7,437 nt of DNA. Origin: Bacillota bacterium (GTDB taxonomy: Bacteria > Bacillota > Limnochordia > Darwinibacteriales > DTU012). The position numbers and the translations under genes are program-made. Below, in pieces: positions 1-6,796 of the stretch. Numbering within the stretch: position 1 is the stretch's first letter; each line of letters starts with the position of its first letter. Location: assembly GCA_012521805.1 (NCBI GenBank), contig JAAYLQ010000044.1:1-7437 (forward strand), in the 5' to 3' direction. The notes below the pieces were generated by a model. The model was given only the letters and a program-made list of their open reading frames with translations. It had not been told where the DNA came from and did no database searches.

Positions 1-26
1 GGGGTGGGGTGTAGAGGAGTGAGGAG

Positions 27-2306
27 ATGCAGAAAAAATTTAATGTTTCTGGTATGACCTGCTCTGCTTGTCAAGCAGCAGTTGAGCGGAGTGTGAAGAA
101 GCTTGCTGGTGTGCAGGAAGTTAGTGTAAACTTACTGGCGAATAACATGACGGTAGAGTTTGACGAATCCCAGACATCTGTAGCAGCGATTATCGCGGCG
201 GTGGAAACAGCTGGATATGAAGCCAGCGAGGATCAGCCCCAGGAAGCGGTCAGCCAAGCTGAGACTTCAAGGGGTGATCATCTGACAGCTGAAATCGGAG
301 CGATGCGCCGGCGGGTGCTGGTTTCGTTTATTTTTTTGATTCCTTTAATGTATATTGCCATGGGAGAGATGATCAATTTGCCCATGCCTGCATGGCTGAT
401 GGGAACGGAAAACGCCTTGATCTATGCTTTTACCCAGTTTTTATTAACTTTACCGATTATCTATATCAACCGCAGATATTTTCAGAATGGCTTTAAGACC
501 CTTTTTCGAGGTTCGCCCAACATGGATTCTTTAATCGCGATCGGGTCGGCAGCAGCGGTGATTTACGGCATTTTTGCGATATATCGGATTGGCTACGGTT
601 TAGGTCATGGGCAGGTCGCTCTTGTTAATCAATACAGTATGGATATCTACTTTGAAACCGGCGGTATGATTTTAACCCTAATTACCTTGGGCAAGTACCT
701 GGAGGCCCGCTCTAAGGGCAGAACATCGGAAGCGATTTCCAAGCTGTTAGACTTAGCCCCGAAAACAGCTGTGGTTGAGCGGGATGGCCGTGAACAGGAA
801 ATTCCTGTGGAAGAGATCGCCGTTGGTGATATCGTTGTGATCCGGCCAGGCCAGAGCATCCCTGTAGATGGTGTTATTGTCGAAGGCAGCACTGCGGTTG
901 ATCAGTCAGCAATTACTGGTGAGAGTATACCGGTAGAAAAAGGGGTTGGCGACCGTCTAATTTCAGCCTCCATCAACAAAACTGGATTTATTAAATTTAG
1001 AGCTGAAAAGGTTGGGGCTGATACCACTTTAGCGCAGATCATCCAGCTAGTGGAAGAAGCAGGTTCATCCAAAGCGCCCATCGCGAAGCTGGCTGACAAA
1101 ATCAGCGGGATATTTGTCCCGGTTGTTATCACCATTGCAGTGCTGGCGACTATTGCATGGTTGGTGGCGGGAGCTAGTTTCGAATTTGCCCTTTCAATCG
1201 GGATCGCAGTATTAGTGATTTCCTGTCCCTGCGCCCTGGGACTGGCTACGCCGGTGGCGATCATGGTAGGAACTGGTCAGGGAGCAGTCAATGGAATTTT
1301 GATTAAATCAGCGGAAGCGCTGGAAACCGCCCACAGTATTGATACGGTAGTGCTGGACAAAACCGGCACGATTACTGAAGGCAAGCCTGCTGTTACTGAT
1401 CTGGTTCTGGCAGCAGATCTGTCCGAGCAGGAGCTGCTCCAGATTGCAGCATCAATGGAGCAGGCGTCAGAGCATCCCCTGGCGGAAGCGATACTGGAAA
1501 AAGCAGCGGAAATGGGAGTCAGTCTCAAGGCGAGTCAAGATTTTACTGCTGTACCCGGTAGAGGGATTGAGGCTGTAATTGACGGCAACAAATATTTCGC
1601 AGGTAATTTGGCTATGATGGAGGAAAACGGGATTGACACAGCGGCCTGGCAGGATTTAGCGGATCGCCTGGCAGCGGAAGCCAAAACCCCGCTGTTCTTT
1701 GCCGATCCAGAAAAACTGCTTGGTGTGATTGCTGTTGCCGATGTAGTTAAACCGACAAGTTACAGAGCAATCGAACAGTTTAGGGCTATGGGGATTGAAG
1801 TAGTGATGCTTACCGGTGATAATCGCAAGACTGCTGAGGCAATTCAAAAAGAGCTTAATTTAGACCGGGTGGTAGCGGAAGTTCTGCCCCAGGATAAGGA
1901 GCAGGAAATTCGAGCAATGCAGGATCAAGGCAAGCGGGTTGCCATGATTGGCGATGGGATTAACGATGCTCCAGCCCTGGTGAGAGCTGATGTCGGGATT
2001 GCCATTGGTGCTGGAACCGATATTGCCATTGAGTCGGCGGATATAGTTTTAATTAAAAGCGACCTGCAGGACGCAGCTGCAGCGATTGAGCTGAGCAAAG
2101 CCACCATTCGCAACATCAAGCAGAATCTGTTTTGGGCGTTCTTCTACAATACCCTTGGCATTCCTTTGGCTGCCGGAATCTTCTATCCGCTCCTCGGCTG
2201 GAAGCTGAGTCCTATGATCGGTGCAGCAGCAATGAGTTTAAGTTCGGTATTTGTAGTAACTAATGCCTTGAGACTGAAATTATTCCGACCAAAACGGATT
2301 GGATAA
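27..2306 (+). CDS. copA: Copper-exporting P1B-type ATPase CopA
   Basis: Membrane pump that uses ATP to export Cu(I) from the cytoplasm. The 759-residue protein has one N-terminal heavy-metal-associated domain (about residues 3-68) with the copper-binding motif GMTCSAC (C12, C15). Transmembrane segments follow, then the actuator motif TGES (297-300), the membrane metal site CPC (400-402), the phosphorylation motif DKTGT (D444), the nucleotide-binding HP dipeptide (483-484) and the hinge GDGINDAP (642-649). YN in the seventh helix (707-708) and MxxSS in the eighth (M736, S740) complete the Cu(I) signature of the P1B-1 subgroup, so Cu(I) rather than Zn/Cd is the expected substrate. Length is normal for a CopA with a single metal-binding domain. 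GAGGAG at 14-19 sits 7 bases before the ATG; a second GAGGAG directly abuts it. csoR follows after 15 bases, which implies cotranscription and copper-induced expression. The promoter lies outside the window. Confidence 0.97.
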   Translation: MQKKFNVSGMTCSACQAAVERSVKKLAGVQEVSVNLLANNMTVEFDESQTSVAAIIAAVETAGYEASEDQPQEAVSQAETSRGDHLTAEIGAMRRRVLVSFIFLIPLMYIAMGEMINLPMPAWLMGTENALIYAFTQFLLTLPIIYINRRYFQNGFKTLFRGSPNMDSLIAIGSAAAVIYGIFAIYRIGYGLGHGQVALVNQYSMDIYFETGGMILTLITLGKYLEARSKGRTSEAISKLLDLAPKTAVVERDGREQEIPVEEIAVGDIVVIRPGQSIPVDGVIVEGSTAVDQSAITGESIPVEKGVGDRLISASINKTGFIKFRAEKVGADTTLAQIIQLVEEAGSSKAPIAKLADKISGIFVPVVITIAVLATIAWLVAGASFEFALSIGIAVLVISCPCALGLATPVAIMVGTGQGAVNGILIKSAEALETAHSIDTVVLDKTGTITEGKPAVTDLVLAADLSEQELLQIAASMEQASEHPLAEAILEKAAEMGVSLKASQDFTAVPGRGIEAVIDGNKYFAGNLAMMEENGIDTAAWQDLADRLAAEAKTPLFFADPEKLLGVIAVADVVKPTSYRAIEQFRAMGIEVVMLTGDNRKTAEAIQKELNLDRVVAEVLPQDKEQEIRAMQDQGKRVAMIGDGINDAPALVRADVGIAIGAGTDIAIESADIVLIKSDLQDAAAAIELSKATIRNIKQNLFWAFFYNTLGIPLAAGIFYPLLGWKLSPMIGAAAMSLSSVFVVTNALRLKLFRPKRIG

Positions 2307-2310
2307 GGAG
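2305..2310 (+). promoter_or_regulatory. Ribosome binding site of csoR, overlapping the copA stop
   Basis: AAGGAG uses the last two bases of the copA TAA stop. It is 11 bases before ATG 2322 and 5 bases before an in-frame TTG at 2316. ATG is preferred as the stronger start codon; the TTG start would add only two residues. The overlap favours translation of the two genes from one mRNA. Confidence 0.6.
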
Positions 2311-2321
2311 ATTGATTGATA

Positions 2322-2588
2322 ATGAAATCAGATCGGCAGCGGGCGGTGCAGATGCTCAAAACCGCTCGGGGACAGATAGATGGACTGATCAAGATGGTGG
2401 AGGAAGATCGCTACTGTATTGATATCTCCCACCAAATTTTGGCGGTACAGGCGATTCTCCGGAAAGTTAATAAAGATATTCTGCACGGTCACTTAAACCA
2501 CTGTGTCAAGGAAGCGTTCAGTTCGGATCAAGCTCAAACAAAAATTGATGAAGTGATGGAAATCATGGATAAGCTGATGAAAGGCTGA
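2322..2588 (+). CDS. csoR: Copper-sensing transcriptional repressor CsoR
   Basis: Small all-helical repressor of the CsoR/RcnR (DUF156) family. It binds operator DNA when metal-free and releases it when Cu(I) is bound. The 88-residue protein carries the Cu(I) ligands C32, H57 and C61 (in RYC and HLNHC). It also has the second-shell residues Y31 and E77, placed at a constant offset of four from Y35, C36, H61, C65 and E81 of the Mycobacterium tuberculosis protein. This full set points to copper rather than to the nickel, formaldehyde or persulfide sensors of the family. The gene lies 15 bases after copA, so the repressor is encoded downstream of its likely target and probably controls its own synthesis. 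Start chosen at ATG 2322; TTG 2316 is the alternative. No terminator hairpin is visible after the stop, so some transcripts may continue into the trpS leader. Confidence 0.93.
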   Translation: MKSDRQRAVQMLKTARGQIDGLIKMVEEDRYCIDISHQILAVQAILRKVNKDILHGHLNHCVKEAFSSDQAQTKIDEVMEIMDKLMKG

Positions 2589-2595
2589 TTCTATA

Positions 2596-2624
2596 TTGCT
2601 TTTTCCGCCTGAATTGTTTATAAT
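2596..2624 (+). promoter_or_regulatory. Sigma-A type promoter for the trpS leader
   Basis: The -35 box TTGCTT (2596-2601) and a perfect -10 box TATAAT (2619-2624) are separated by the optimal 17 bases. Transcription should start near 2631, just upstream of the T-box leader. The -35 box begins 8 bases after the csoR stop codon, so trpS has its own promoter and need not rely on copper-regulated transcription. Confidence 0.85.
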
Positions 2625-2644
2625 AAACGTGGATTTGAATCGAA

Positions 2645-2888
2645 CAAACGGCTGTGAATAGGATGAGTACCTTGCGCTGATCTTTACAGAGAGTCGGTGG
2701 GTGGTGCAAACCGATAAGATGGTGGAAGGGAATGGGCCTAGGAGCTGTTTACCGAAGCTTGTTTCAAGTTGTAGGCTAAACCGGAAGCCTCCGTTATCAG
2801 GCAGAGAGGGAACCTAAAGCCTCAGCTTTAGGTTAACTAGGGTGGTACCGCGAGTCTGATCTCGTCCCTTTGGGGCGGGATCTTTTTT
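2645..2888 (+). promoter_or_regulatory. T-box leader responding to uncharged tRNA-Trp
   Basis: Regulatory RNA that senses the charging state of tRNA-Trp and lets transcription enter trpS when the tRNA is uncharged. Stem I is readable. TAGG (2659-2662) pairs with CCTA (2737-2740) and CCTT (2670-2673) with AAGG (2726-2729). They enclose a specifier loop with AGUA on the 5' side (2666-2669) and GAAUGGG on the 3' side (2730-2736), so the specifier codon is UGG (2733-2735), that is Trp. AGAGAG and GGTGCAAACC higher in the stem (about 2688-2712) fit the distal AG-bulge and loop. A perfect 10-bp hairpin at 2811-2834 with loop CTCA fits stem III. The conserved T-box AGGGTGGTACCGCG is at 2839-2852, followed by a terminator. 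The part between stem I and stem III (2746-2810) probably holds the stem II elements; a 5-bp hairpin is visible at 2773-2790. Confidence 0.96.
2858..2888 (+). terminator. T-box intrinsic terminator upstream of trpS
   Basis: An 11-bp stem pairs 2858-2868 with 2872-2882 (two G-U pairs) around a TTT loop and runs into six T residues at 2883-2888. It is mutually exclusive with the antiterminator built around the T-box sequence at 2839-2852, and is the off state when tRNA-Trp is charged. It could also stop readthrough coming from copA-csoR. Confidence 0.93.
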
Positions 2889-2926
2889 ATTGAAATCCAA
2901 CACTAACACTATGGGAGGAAACAGAT

Positions 2927-3913
2927 ATGCAGCGAGTTTTTTCAGGAATCCAGCCTACTGGCAACATTCACATCGGCAATTACCTTGGCGCAATTCGCAA
3001 TTGGGTGGAAATGCAGCATCAATACGAGAGCTTGTTCTGCATTGTGGATTACCACGCAATTACTGTTGAATATGAGCCGAAGAAACTGCACGAGCGGGTA
3101 TTAGATCTGGCAGCTACGCTGATTGCTTCAGGGATTGATCCCAATACTGCCACTTTATTTGTGCAATCATCAGTTCCAGAGCACACAGAGTTAACTTGGC
3201 TGTTAACCTGCATCACATCAATTGGGGCTCTAGAGCGGATGACCCAGTTTAAGGATAAATCGGAACGGCAGAAAGGCGGCGTGTTTGCTGGATTGATGAA
3301 CTACCCAGTCTTGATGGCAGCTGATATTTTGATCTACAAAGCGGAGTTGGTTCCAGTGGGTGATGACCAAATTCAGCATTTAGAGCTGACCAGGGAAATC
3401 GCCCGGCGTTTTAATTCACTGTTTGGTGAGATCCTGCCGGAGCCGCAGCCAATTTTAACTAGAGCCGCCCGCGTCATGGCCCTAAACGATCCAACCAGCA
3501 AAATGTCGAAAAGTATCGAGGGCAGTTACATTGCAATGGACGATGATGATGACACGATCCGGAAAAAGATCCGCCGTGCTGTTACAGATCCAGGTCCCCA
3601 GGGCGGAGAGATGGGACCGGGAGTTAAAAACCTTTTTACTCTGCTGGAAGCTTTTGCTGAGTCTGAGGTTGTAGAGCAGTTCAGAGCAGATTATGCGAAT
3701 CAATCGCTGCGCTATTCTGATTTAAAACACACCTTAGGGGAAGCGATTGTTGAGGCAATTGCTCCAATTAGGGAGCGGAGAGCAGAAATATTAGCTAAAC
3801 CGGATCAGCTGATAGAGATTCTCAATGCCGGTGCAGAGCGTGCCCGCAAACTAGCCCGCCAGACTATGGCAGAAGTTAGAGACGCGATGGGCTTTAAGAT
3901 GCCGGTCTTGTAA
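2927..3913 (+). CDS. trpS: Tryptophan--tRNA ligase (TrpRS)
   Basis: Cytoplasmic class I aminoacyl-tRNA synthetase that activates tryptophan with ATP and loads it onto tRNA-Trp. The 328-residue length is typical of the bacterial enzyme. The N-terminal signature GIQPTGNIHIGNYLGA contains the HIGH-type motif as HIGN (15-18). The KMSKS loop is intact at 192-196. The stretch AADILIYKAELVPVGDDQIQ (131-150), followed by HLELTREIARRFN, is the characteristic tryptophan-pocket and catalytic-core region. The ATG is preceded by GGAGG (2914-2918) at 8-base spacing. The tryptophan-specific T-box leader directly upstream independently confirms the amino-acid specificity. The Rsm22-like gene begins 39 bases after the stop with no clear terminator between, so the two are probably cotranscribed and share tRNA-Trp control. 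Confidence 0.98.
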   Translation: MQRVFSGIQPTGNIHIGNYLGAIRNWVEMQHQYESLFCIVDYHAITVEYEPKKLHERVLDLAATLIASGIDPNTATLFVQSSVPEHTELTWLLTCITSIGALERMTQFKDKSERQKGGVFAGLMNYPVLMAADILIYKAELVPVGDDQIQHLELTREIARRFNSLFGEILPEPQPILTRAARVMALNDPTSKMSKSIEGSYIAMDDDDDTIRKKIRRAVTDPGPQGGEMGPGVKNLFTLLEAFAESEVVEQFRADYANQSLRYSDLKHTLGEAIVEAIAPIRERRAEILAKPDQLIEILNAGAERARKLARQTMAEVRDAMGFKMPVL

Positions 3914-3940
3914 AAATTATTTCCCGGTAAATAATGAAAA

Positions 3941-3944
3941 GGGG
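3941..3944 (+). promoter_or_regulatory. Ribosome binding site deciding the start of the Rsm22-like gene
   Basis: AAAAGGGG ends at 3944, 8 bases before ATG 3953. An in-frame GTG at 3947 is only 2 bases from it, too close for normal initiation. The ATG is therefore the better start and shortens the longest reading by two residues. Confidence 0.6.
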
Positions 3945-3952
3945 TTGTGCCA

Positions 3953-4927
3953 ATGCAGCTGCCGGATGATTTAAGGGATGCAGTAGAGTCAGAATTGAAG
4001 ATACAGTCAGCGAGACAGCTGGCGAAGCTGACAGCTGAGCTGTCTCAGCGTTATCGGGAGGATCCTGAGGATGGCAGAACTTTTATCCGTTCCATCGCTG
4101 ATGTGGAGGCCTATGCAGCATATCGCATGCCTGCTACTTTCGGCGCTGTTGCTGCTGTATTGAGCAGGGTCAAGGATGTACTGCCGGATTGGGAACCACA
4201 AACCCTGCTTGATGTCGGGGCTGGTCCAGGGACAGTTATGTGGGCAGCGGTGTCGCTGTTTCCCAGCTTAAGCTCGATCAATTTGCTGGAGCGGGAACCA
4301 GTGATGATCAGTTTAGGCAGACGCTTGGCTCAGCATGCGGATGCTCCGGCCATTCAAAATGCGGATTGGATTCAGGTAGATGTTGTGGAAAGGGAGGCTT
4401 TGGAGCCCCACGATCTGGTGACAGCGGCTTATGTGTTCGGTGAACTTGACAGCAGTAACCGGCAAGCTTTTATAGAGAAGCTCTGGCAGGCAACTGGAGG
4501 CATTCTCATAATTGTTGAACCAGGCACCGTGCAGGGGTTTGCCCGCATTAGGGAAGCCCGCAAACAGCTGATTGCTTTAGGAGCCACCATTGCCGCGCCC
4601 TGCCCCCATGAGCTGGAATGCCCCATCAGCGGCAGCGATTGGTGCCATTTTGCCCAGCGAATTGCCCGGACCCGCCTGCACCGCCAGGTTAAAGGGGGCG
4701 AGCTGGCTTATGAGGATGAAAAGTTCTCTTATGTGGCGGCAGCCCGTTTTCCTGTTCAAAAAATCCCTGGACGCATACTCCGCACTCCCCAGGTGCGGAA
4801 GGGGCATATCATTTTTGAAGTATGCGGTCCAGAGGGCATAGAAACTAGGATTATCTCGCGCAAACAGAAAGACCTTTTCCGCCGGGCTAAGGAATTAAAA
4901 TGGGGCTCTAGCTTTCCTGAAGAATAA
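3953..4927 (+). CDS. Rsm22/METTL17-family ribosome-associated methyltransferase-like protein
   Basis: Member of the Rsm22 family, whose mitochondrial relatives (yeast Rsm22, human METTL17) assist small ribosomal subunit assembly and bind a [4Fe-4S] cluster. The 324-residue protein has a class I SAM-binding fold with motif I LLDVGAGPGT (85-94), the acidic LLEREP segment (111-116) and a VEPGT strand-loop (188-192). Four cysteines, C217, C223, C231 and C291, lie in CPHELECP, DWCHF and VCGPEG. Their spacing of 6, 8 and 60 residues closely follows that recalled for the METTL17 cluster ligands (6, 8, 57), so Fe-S binding is a strong inference. The family is clear; the bacterial role, a true rRNA methyltransferase or an assembly factor, is not known to me. 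It lies 39 bases after trpS, consistent with a translation operon, and is followed by a hairpin terminator. Confidence 0.88.
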   Translation: MQLPDDLRDAVESELKIQSARQLAKLTAELSQRYREDPEDGRTFIRSIADVEAYAAYRMPATFGAVAAVLSRVKDVLPDWEPQTLLDVGAGPGTVMWAAVSLFPSLSSINLLEREPVMISLGRRLAQHADAPAIQNADWIQVDVVEREALEPHDLVTAAYVFGELDSSNRQAFIEKLWQATGGILIIVEPGTVQGFARIREARKQLIALGATIAAPCPHELECPISGSDWCHFAQRIARTRLHRQVKGGELAYEDEKFSYVAAARFPVQKIPGRILRTPQVRKGHIIFEVCGPEGIETRIISRKQKDLFRRAKELKWGSSFPEE

Positions 4928-4931
4928 AACA

Positions 4932-4954
4932 AGCACGCAGAAACCCTGCGTGCT
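4932..4954. terminator. Shared hairpin terminator between convergent genes
   Basis: AGCACGCAG (4932-4940) and CTGCGTGCT (4946-4954) form a perfect 9-bp stem with a 5-base loop in the 31-base gap between the Rsm22-like gene (+) and the deacetylase gene (-). On the + strand it is followed by CTTTCT, a modest T tract. On the - strand the tract reads TGTTTTATT. It probably works in both directions, better for the minus-strand gene. Confidence 0.82.
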
Positions 4955-4958
4955 CTTT

Positions 4959-5756
4959 CTATGCTAATTGAACCTGCTCGCCGCTTTTTACTTCTATAAT
5001 TTGGCCGTTGACCCTGAGCCACACTGACAGGGCAGTAGGATTGGCAACAAACTGCAGCGATGCGCCAAAACGCAGCTGTTCAACAGCGTGTAGGTAGTCG
5101 ACAATTTCGATATTGGTCGCATACCAAATATCATCTCTGCCGCCCACCAGCTTGCAGAAATCTACAATTAAATCCCAGTTCTGATCATGATCAAATTCGA
5201 AGCTGTGACCCCATACATAAAATAGGGCTAAGTTCAGCTGACTGCGAAGTTTCACAAAATTCTCGCCATGTTCTAATAATCTATGGTTGTGGTGACAGGT
5301 TGACTTCCATTGAAAAAGGTCCTCGGGCAGGCCAAAATGATGGCTGTCTCCCACGATTCTTGAGTAGGCAAAGCCAAGGTGGGGCAGGAGCTCACGGATC
5401 TGCTGGCTGTGGGAACCGAAGGGATAGGACAGACCCCGCACTGGGTATCCTACCAGCTCTTCTAAACGCATCCGGTCCATGAACAGCTCCTGCACGATCT
5501 GTTCTTTAGGGCAGAGCGCAATCCAGGGGTGATTGACGCTGTGAGCAGCTACCTCGTGTCCTGCGTATAGTGTTTTTACTTCATCGGCACTGATAAAATC
5601 GTTTTTGCCAAGTGTACCAGCATTAAGATGGAAAGTTCCTTTAATACCGTATTGGTTGAAAATTTCAACCAAGCGGCGGTCAGCAGCTCTGCCGTCATCA
5701 TAACTCATGGTGAGGGCCTTAAATCTCCCGCCAGGAAAGCAATAAGTAATCTGCAT
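4959..5756 (-). CDS. Polysaccharide deacetylase family protein (NodB/CE4 domain)
   Basis: Predicted metal-dependent hydrolase of carbohydrate esterase family 4, which removes acetyl groups from N-acetylated sugars such as those of peptidoglycan or chitin. The 265-residue protein shows NodB motif 1 as SYDDG (D20, D21: catalytic base and metal ligand). Motif 2 is HSVNH (metal ligands H72, H76) and motif 3 is RGLSYPFG (R107-G114). A late histidine in YVWGHSFEFD (H184) is a candidate for the motif 5 histidine. After about residue 225 a short beta-rich tail (NPTALSVWLRVNG and onward) follows the catalytic domain. The N terminus starts directly in the fold with no signal peptide or membrane anchor, so the protein appears cytoplasmic, unlike PgdA-type cell-wall enzymes; the substrate is unknown. 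The start is supported by AGAGGTG (5764-5770 on the minus strand) 7 bases before ATG. It is divergent from the PAS-MCP gene. Confidence 0.87.
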   Translation of the reverse strand: MQITYCFPGGRFKALTMSYDDGRAADRRLVEIFNQYGIKGTFHLNAGTLGKNDFISADEVKTLYAGHEVAAHSVNHPWIALCPKEQIVQELFMDRMRLEELVGYPVRGLSYPFGSHSQQIRELLPHLGFAYSRIVGDSHHFGLPEDLFQWKSTCHHNHRLLEHGENFVKLRSQLNLALFYVWGHSFEFDHDQNWDLIVDFCKLVGGRDDIWYATNIEIVDYLHAVEQLRFGASLQFVANPTALSVWLRVNGQIIEVKSGEQVQLA

Positions 5757-5794
5757 AAAACCACACCTCTTTTTGATTGATGTTTGTTTTATTA

Positions 5795-5800
5795 ATTATA
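5795..5800 (-). promoter_or_regulatory. Extended -10 promoter element of the deacetylase gene
   Basis: On the minus strand TGCTATAAT provides a consensus -10 box (TATAAT, 5795-5800) with an extended TGn element just upstream. No good -35 box is found at 16-18 bases, which an extended -10 can tolerate. Transcription would begin near 5788, giving a leader of about 30 bases before the ATG at 5756. Confidence 0.6.
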
Positions 5801-5910
5801 GCATGGTCAAGAAGGCTTTTGTGCCAGAAAGTTGCTGAAAATATAAAGGAAACTGTTGTCCGGGAGTAGAAACAAATAAATACCAATTGATCCCAAAATA
5901 TCAGAAAATA

Positions 5911-5915
5911 GGGAG
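5911..5915 (+). promoter_or_regulatory. Ribosome binding site deciding the PAS-MCP start
   Basis: GGGAG lies 7 bases before ATG 5923. The alternative upstream TTG at 5887 has no purine-rich site before it and would add 12 residues unlike a domain sequence. The ATG is therefore chosen. Confidence 0.7.
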
Positions 5916-5922
5916 TGTCAGT

Positions 5923-6714
5923 ATGGCAACAGTCAATCTAAGTACTCTTTTTACTGAGCTTACCGGGAATGAAACTGCAGAGGAATTAAGAAATAAGCTG
6001 TTGTGGGAGCGCCGTATCCTTCATGCTCTCATTGACCGCTTACCGAGTTCTCTCTATGTCAAGGACCATGAAGGCAGGAAAATCCTGGCAAACAGGGCTA
6101 ATGTCATCCAAGCAGGATTTGAAAAAGCTTCTGATATTATCGGCAAAACCGATTTTGATATGTTCCCCAAGCATATCGCCGAGAAGTTTTACGAGGATGA
6201 CTGCAAAGTACTCCATGATGGACAGGAAATTAGGAACCGAGTTGAGCAGGTGATTACACCAGATGGTAAAGAAACCTGGCAGATCACTGAAAAATATCCG
6301 TTTTACGATGATGAAAATAAAATTATCGGTTTGGTAGGTTTCGGACATGATATTACTGTTGAGAAAGAATTAGAGCAGAAGAACATAGCGGCATCCCAGC
6401 AGATTGAAGAACAGCAGAACATGGTCGAAACAATGATCATGGAATTATCTGCAATTCCTGCAAAAATTGAGAATCTGGTTGACGGAATTGCCAACATTGC
6501 GAAACAGACGAAAATGGTAGCGATCAACGCGGCCATTGAAGCAGCACGGGTTGGCGAATACGGCCGAGGATTTGAGATTGTAGCGAGGGAAGTGGGCGAG
6601 TTATCGGATCAATCGAGTAAGGCTACAACTCAGGTGAGGGAAGCAATTGAAGAGGTTAACTCGCTGGTGCAGAGAATCCTCCAGCTGTGGGAGGAAGTAA
6701 GGGTCGAACGCTAA
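5923..6714 (+). CDS. Soluble PAS domain protein with a short MCP signalling domain
   Basis: Probable cytoplasmic chemoreceptor-like signalling protein of 263 residues. An N-terminal PAS domain spans about residues 30-146 (from IDRLPSSLYVKD to GFGHDIT) and resembles small-ligand or redox-sensing PAS_4-type domains. A coiled-coil arm leads into an MCP signalling hairpin whose tip, INAAIEAARVGEYGRGFEIV (201-220), is the conserved CheA/CheW contact region. There are no transmembrane segments and no HAMP domain. Only about 45 residues follow the tip region, much shorter than the arms of membrane-bound receptors, as in the soluble receptor YfmS of Bacillus subtilis. No chemotaxis or flagellar genes are in view, so it could feed the main array from the cytoplasm or serve another pathway. 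The ligand is unknown; no clear heme or flavin motif was recognised. The divergent upstream region (5801-5922) shows no convincing + strand promoter. Confidence 0.88.
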   Translation: MATVNLSTLFTELTGNETAEELRNKLLWERRILHALIDRLPSSLYVKDHEGRKILANRANVIQAGFEKASDIIGKTDFDMFPKHIAEKFYEDDCKVLHDGQEIRNRVEQVITPDGKETWQITEKYPFYDDENKIIGLVGFGHDITVEKELEQKNIAASQQIEEQQNMVETMIMELSAIPAKIENLVDGIANIAKQTKMVAINAAIEAARVGEYGRGFEIVAREVGELSDQSSKATTQVREAIEEVNSLVQRILQLWEEVRVER

Positions 6715-6745
6715 CTGCGTTTCAGTCATAGAATAGTGAAGCAGG

Positions 6746-6773
6746 GAGCCTAAGCAATCAGTTCTTTAGGCTC
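6746..6773 (+). terminator. Probable terminator after the PAS-MCP gene
   Basis: GAGCCTAA (6746-6753) pairs with TTAGGCTC (6766-6773), an 8-bp stem extendable by one G-T pair, with a loop of about 10 bases. The following TCATTATCTTT is only partly T-rich, so termination may be leaky. This could allow expression of the next gene, for which I see no good separate promoter. Confidence 0.55.
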
Positions 6774-6796
6774 TCATTATCTTTGAGGTGCTTTTA

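Noticed and set aside
902..1264. Minus-strand open frame of about 120 codons inside copA
   Set aside because: It lies fully inside a strongly conserved copA, has no ribosome site I can see, and its translation resembles no domain; it is a shadow frame, as are the other minus-strand frames in copA.
3916..3935. AT-rich hairpin (ATTATTT / AAATAAT) between trpS and the Rsm22-like gene
   Set aside because: A 7-bp all-AT stem with no following T run is too weak for an intrinsic terminator; it may be chance.
4240..4841. Alternative plus- and minus-strand frames within the Rsm22-like gene
   Set aside because: All overlap the conserved SAM-binding and cysteine motifs of the real gene and show no family features of their own.
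5060..5482. Plus-strand open frame of 140 codons opposite the deacetylase gene
   Set aside because: Antisense to a gene with intact catalytic motifs; its translation is rich in Arg, Cys and Ser with no recognisable fold, typical of a shadow frame.
5887..5922. N-terminal extension of the PAS-MCP protein from TTG 5887
   Set aside because: No ribosome binding site precedes the TTG, while GGGAG is well placed before ATG 5923; the extra 12 residues add no domain sequence.
5801..5922. Possible sigma-D (motility) or sigma-A promoter for the PAS-MCP gene
   Set aside because: I looked for TAAA plus GCCGATAT and for TTGACA/TATAAT pairs at 16-18 bases; only partial matches such as TATAAA without a spaced partner were found.
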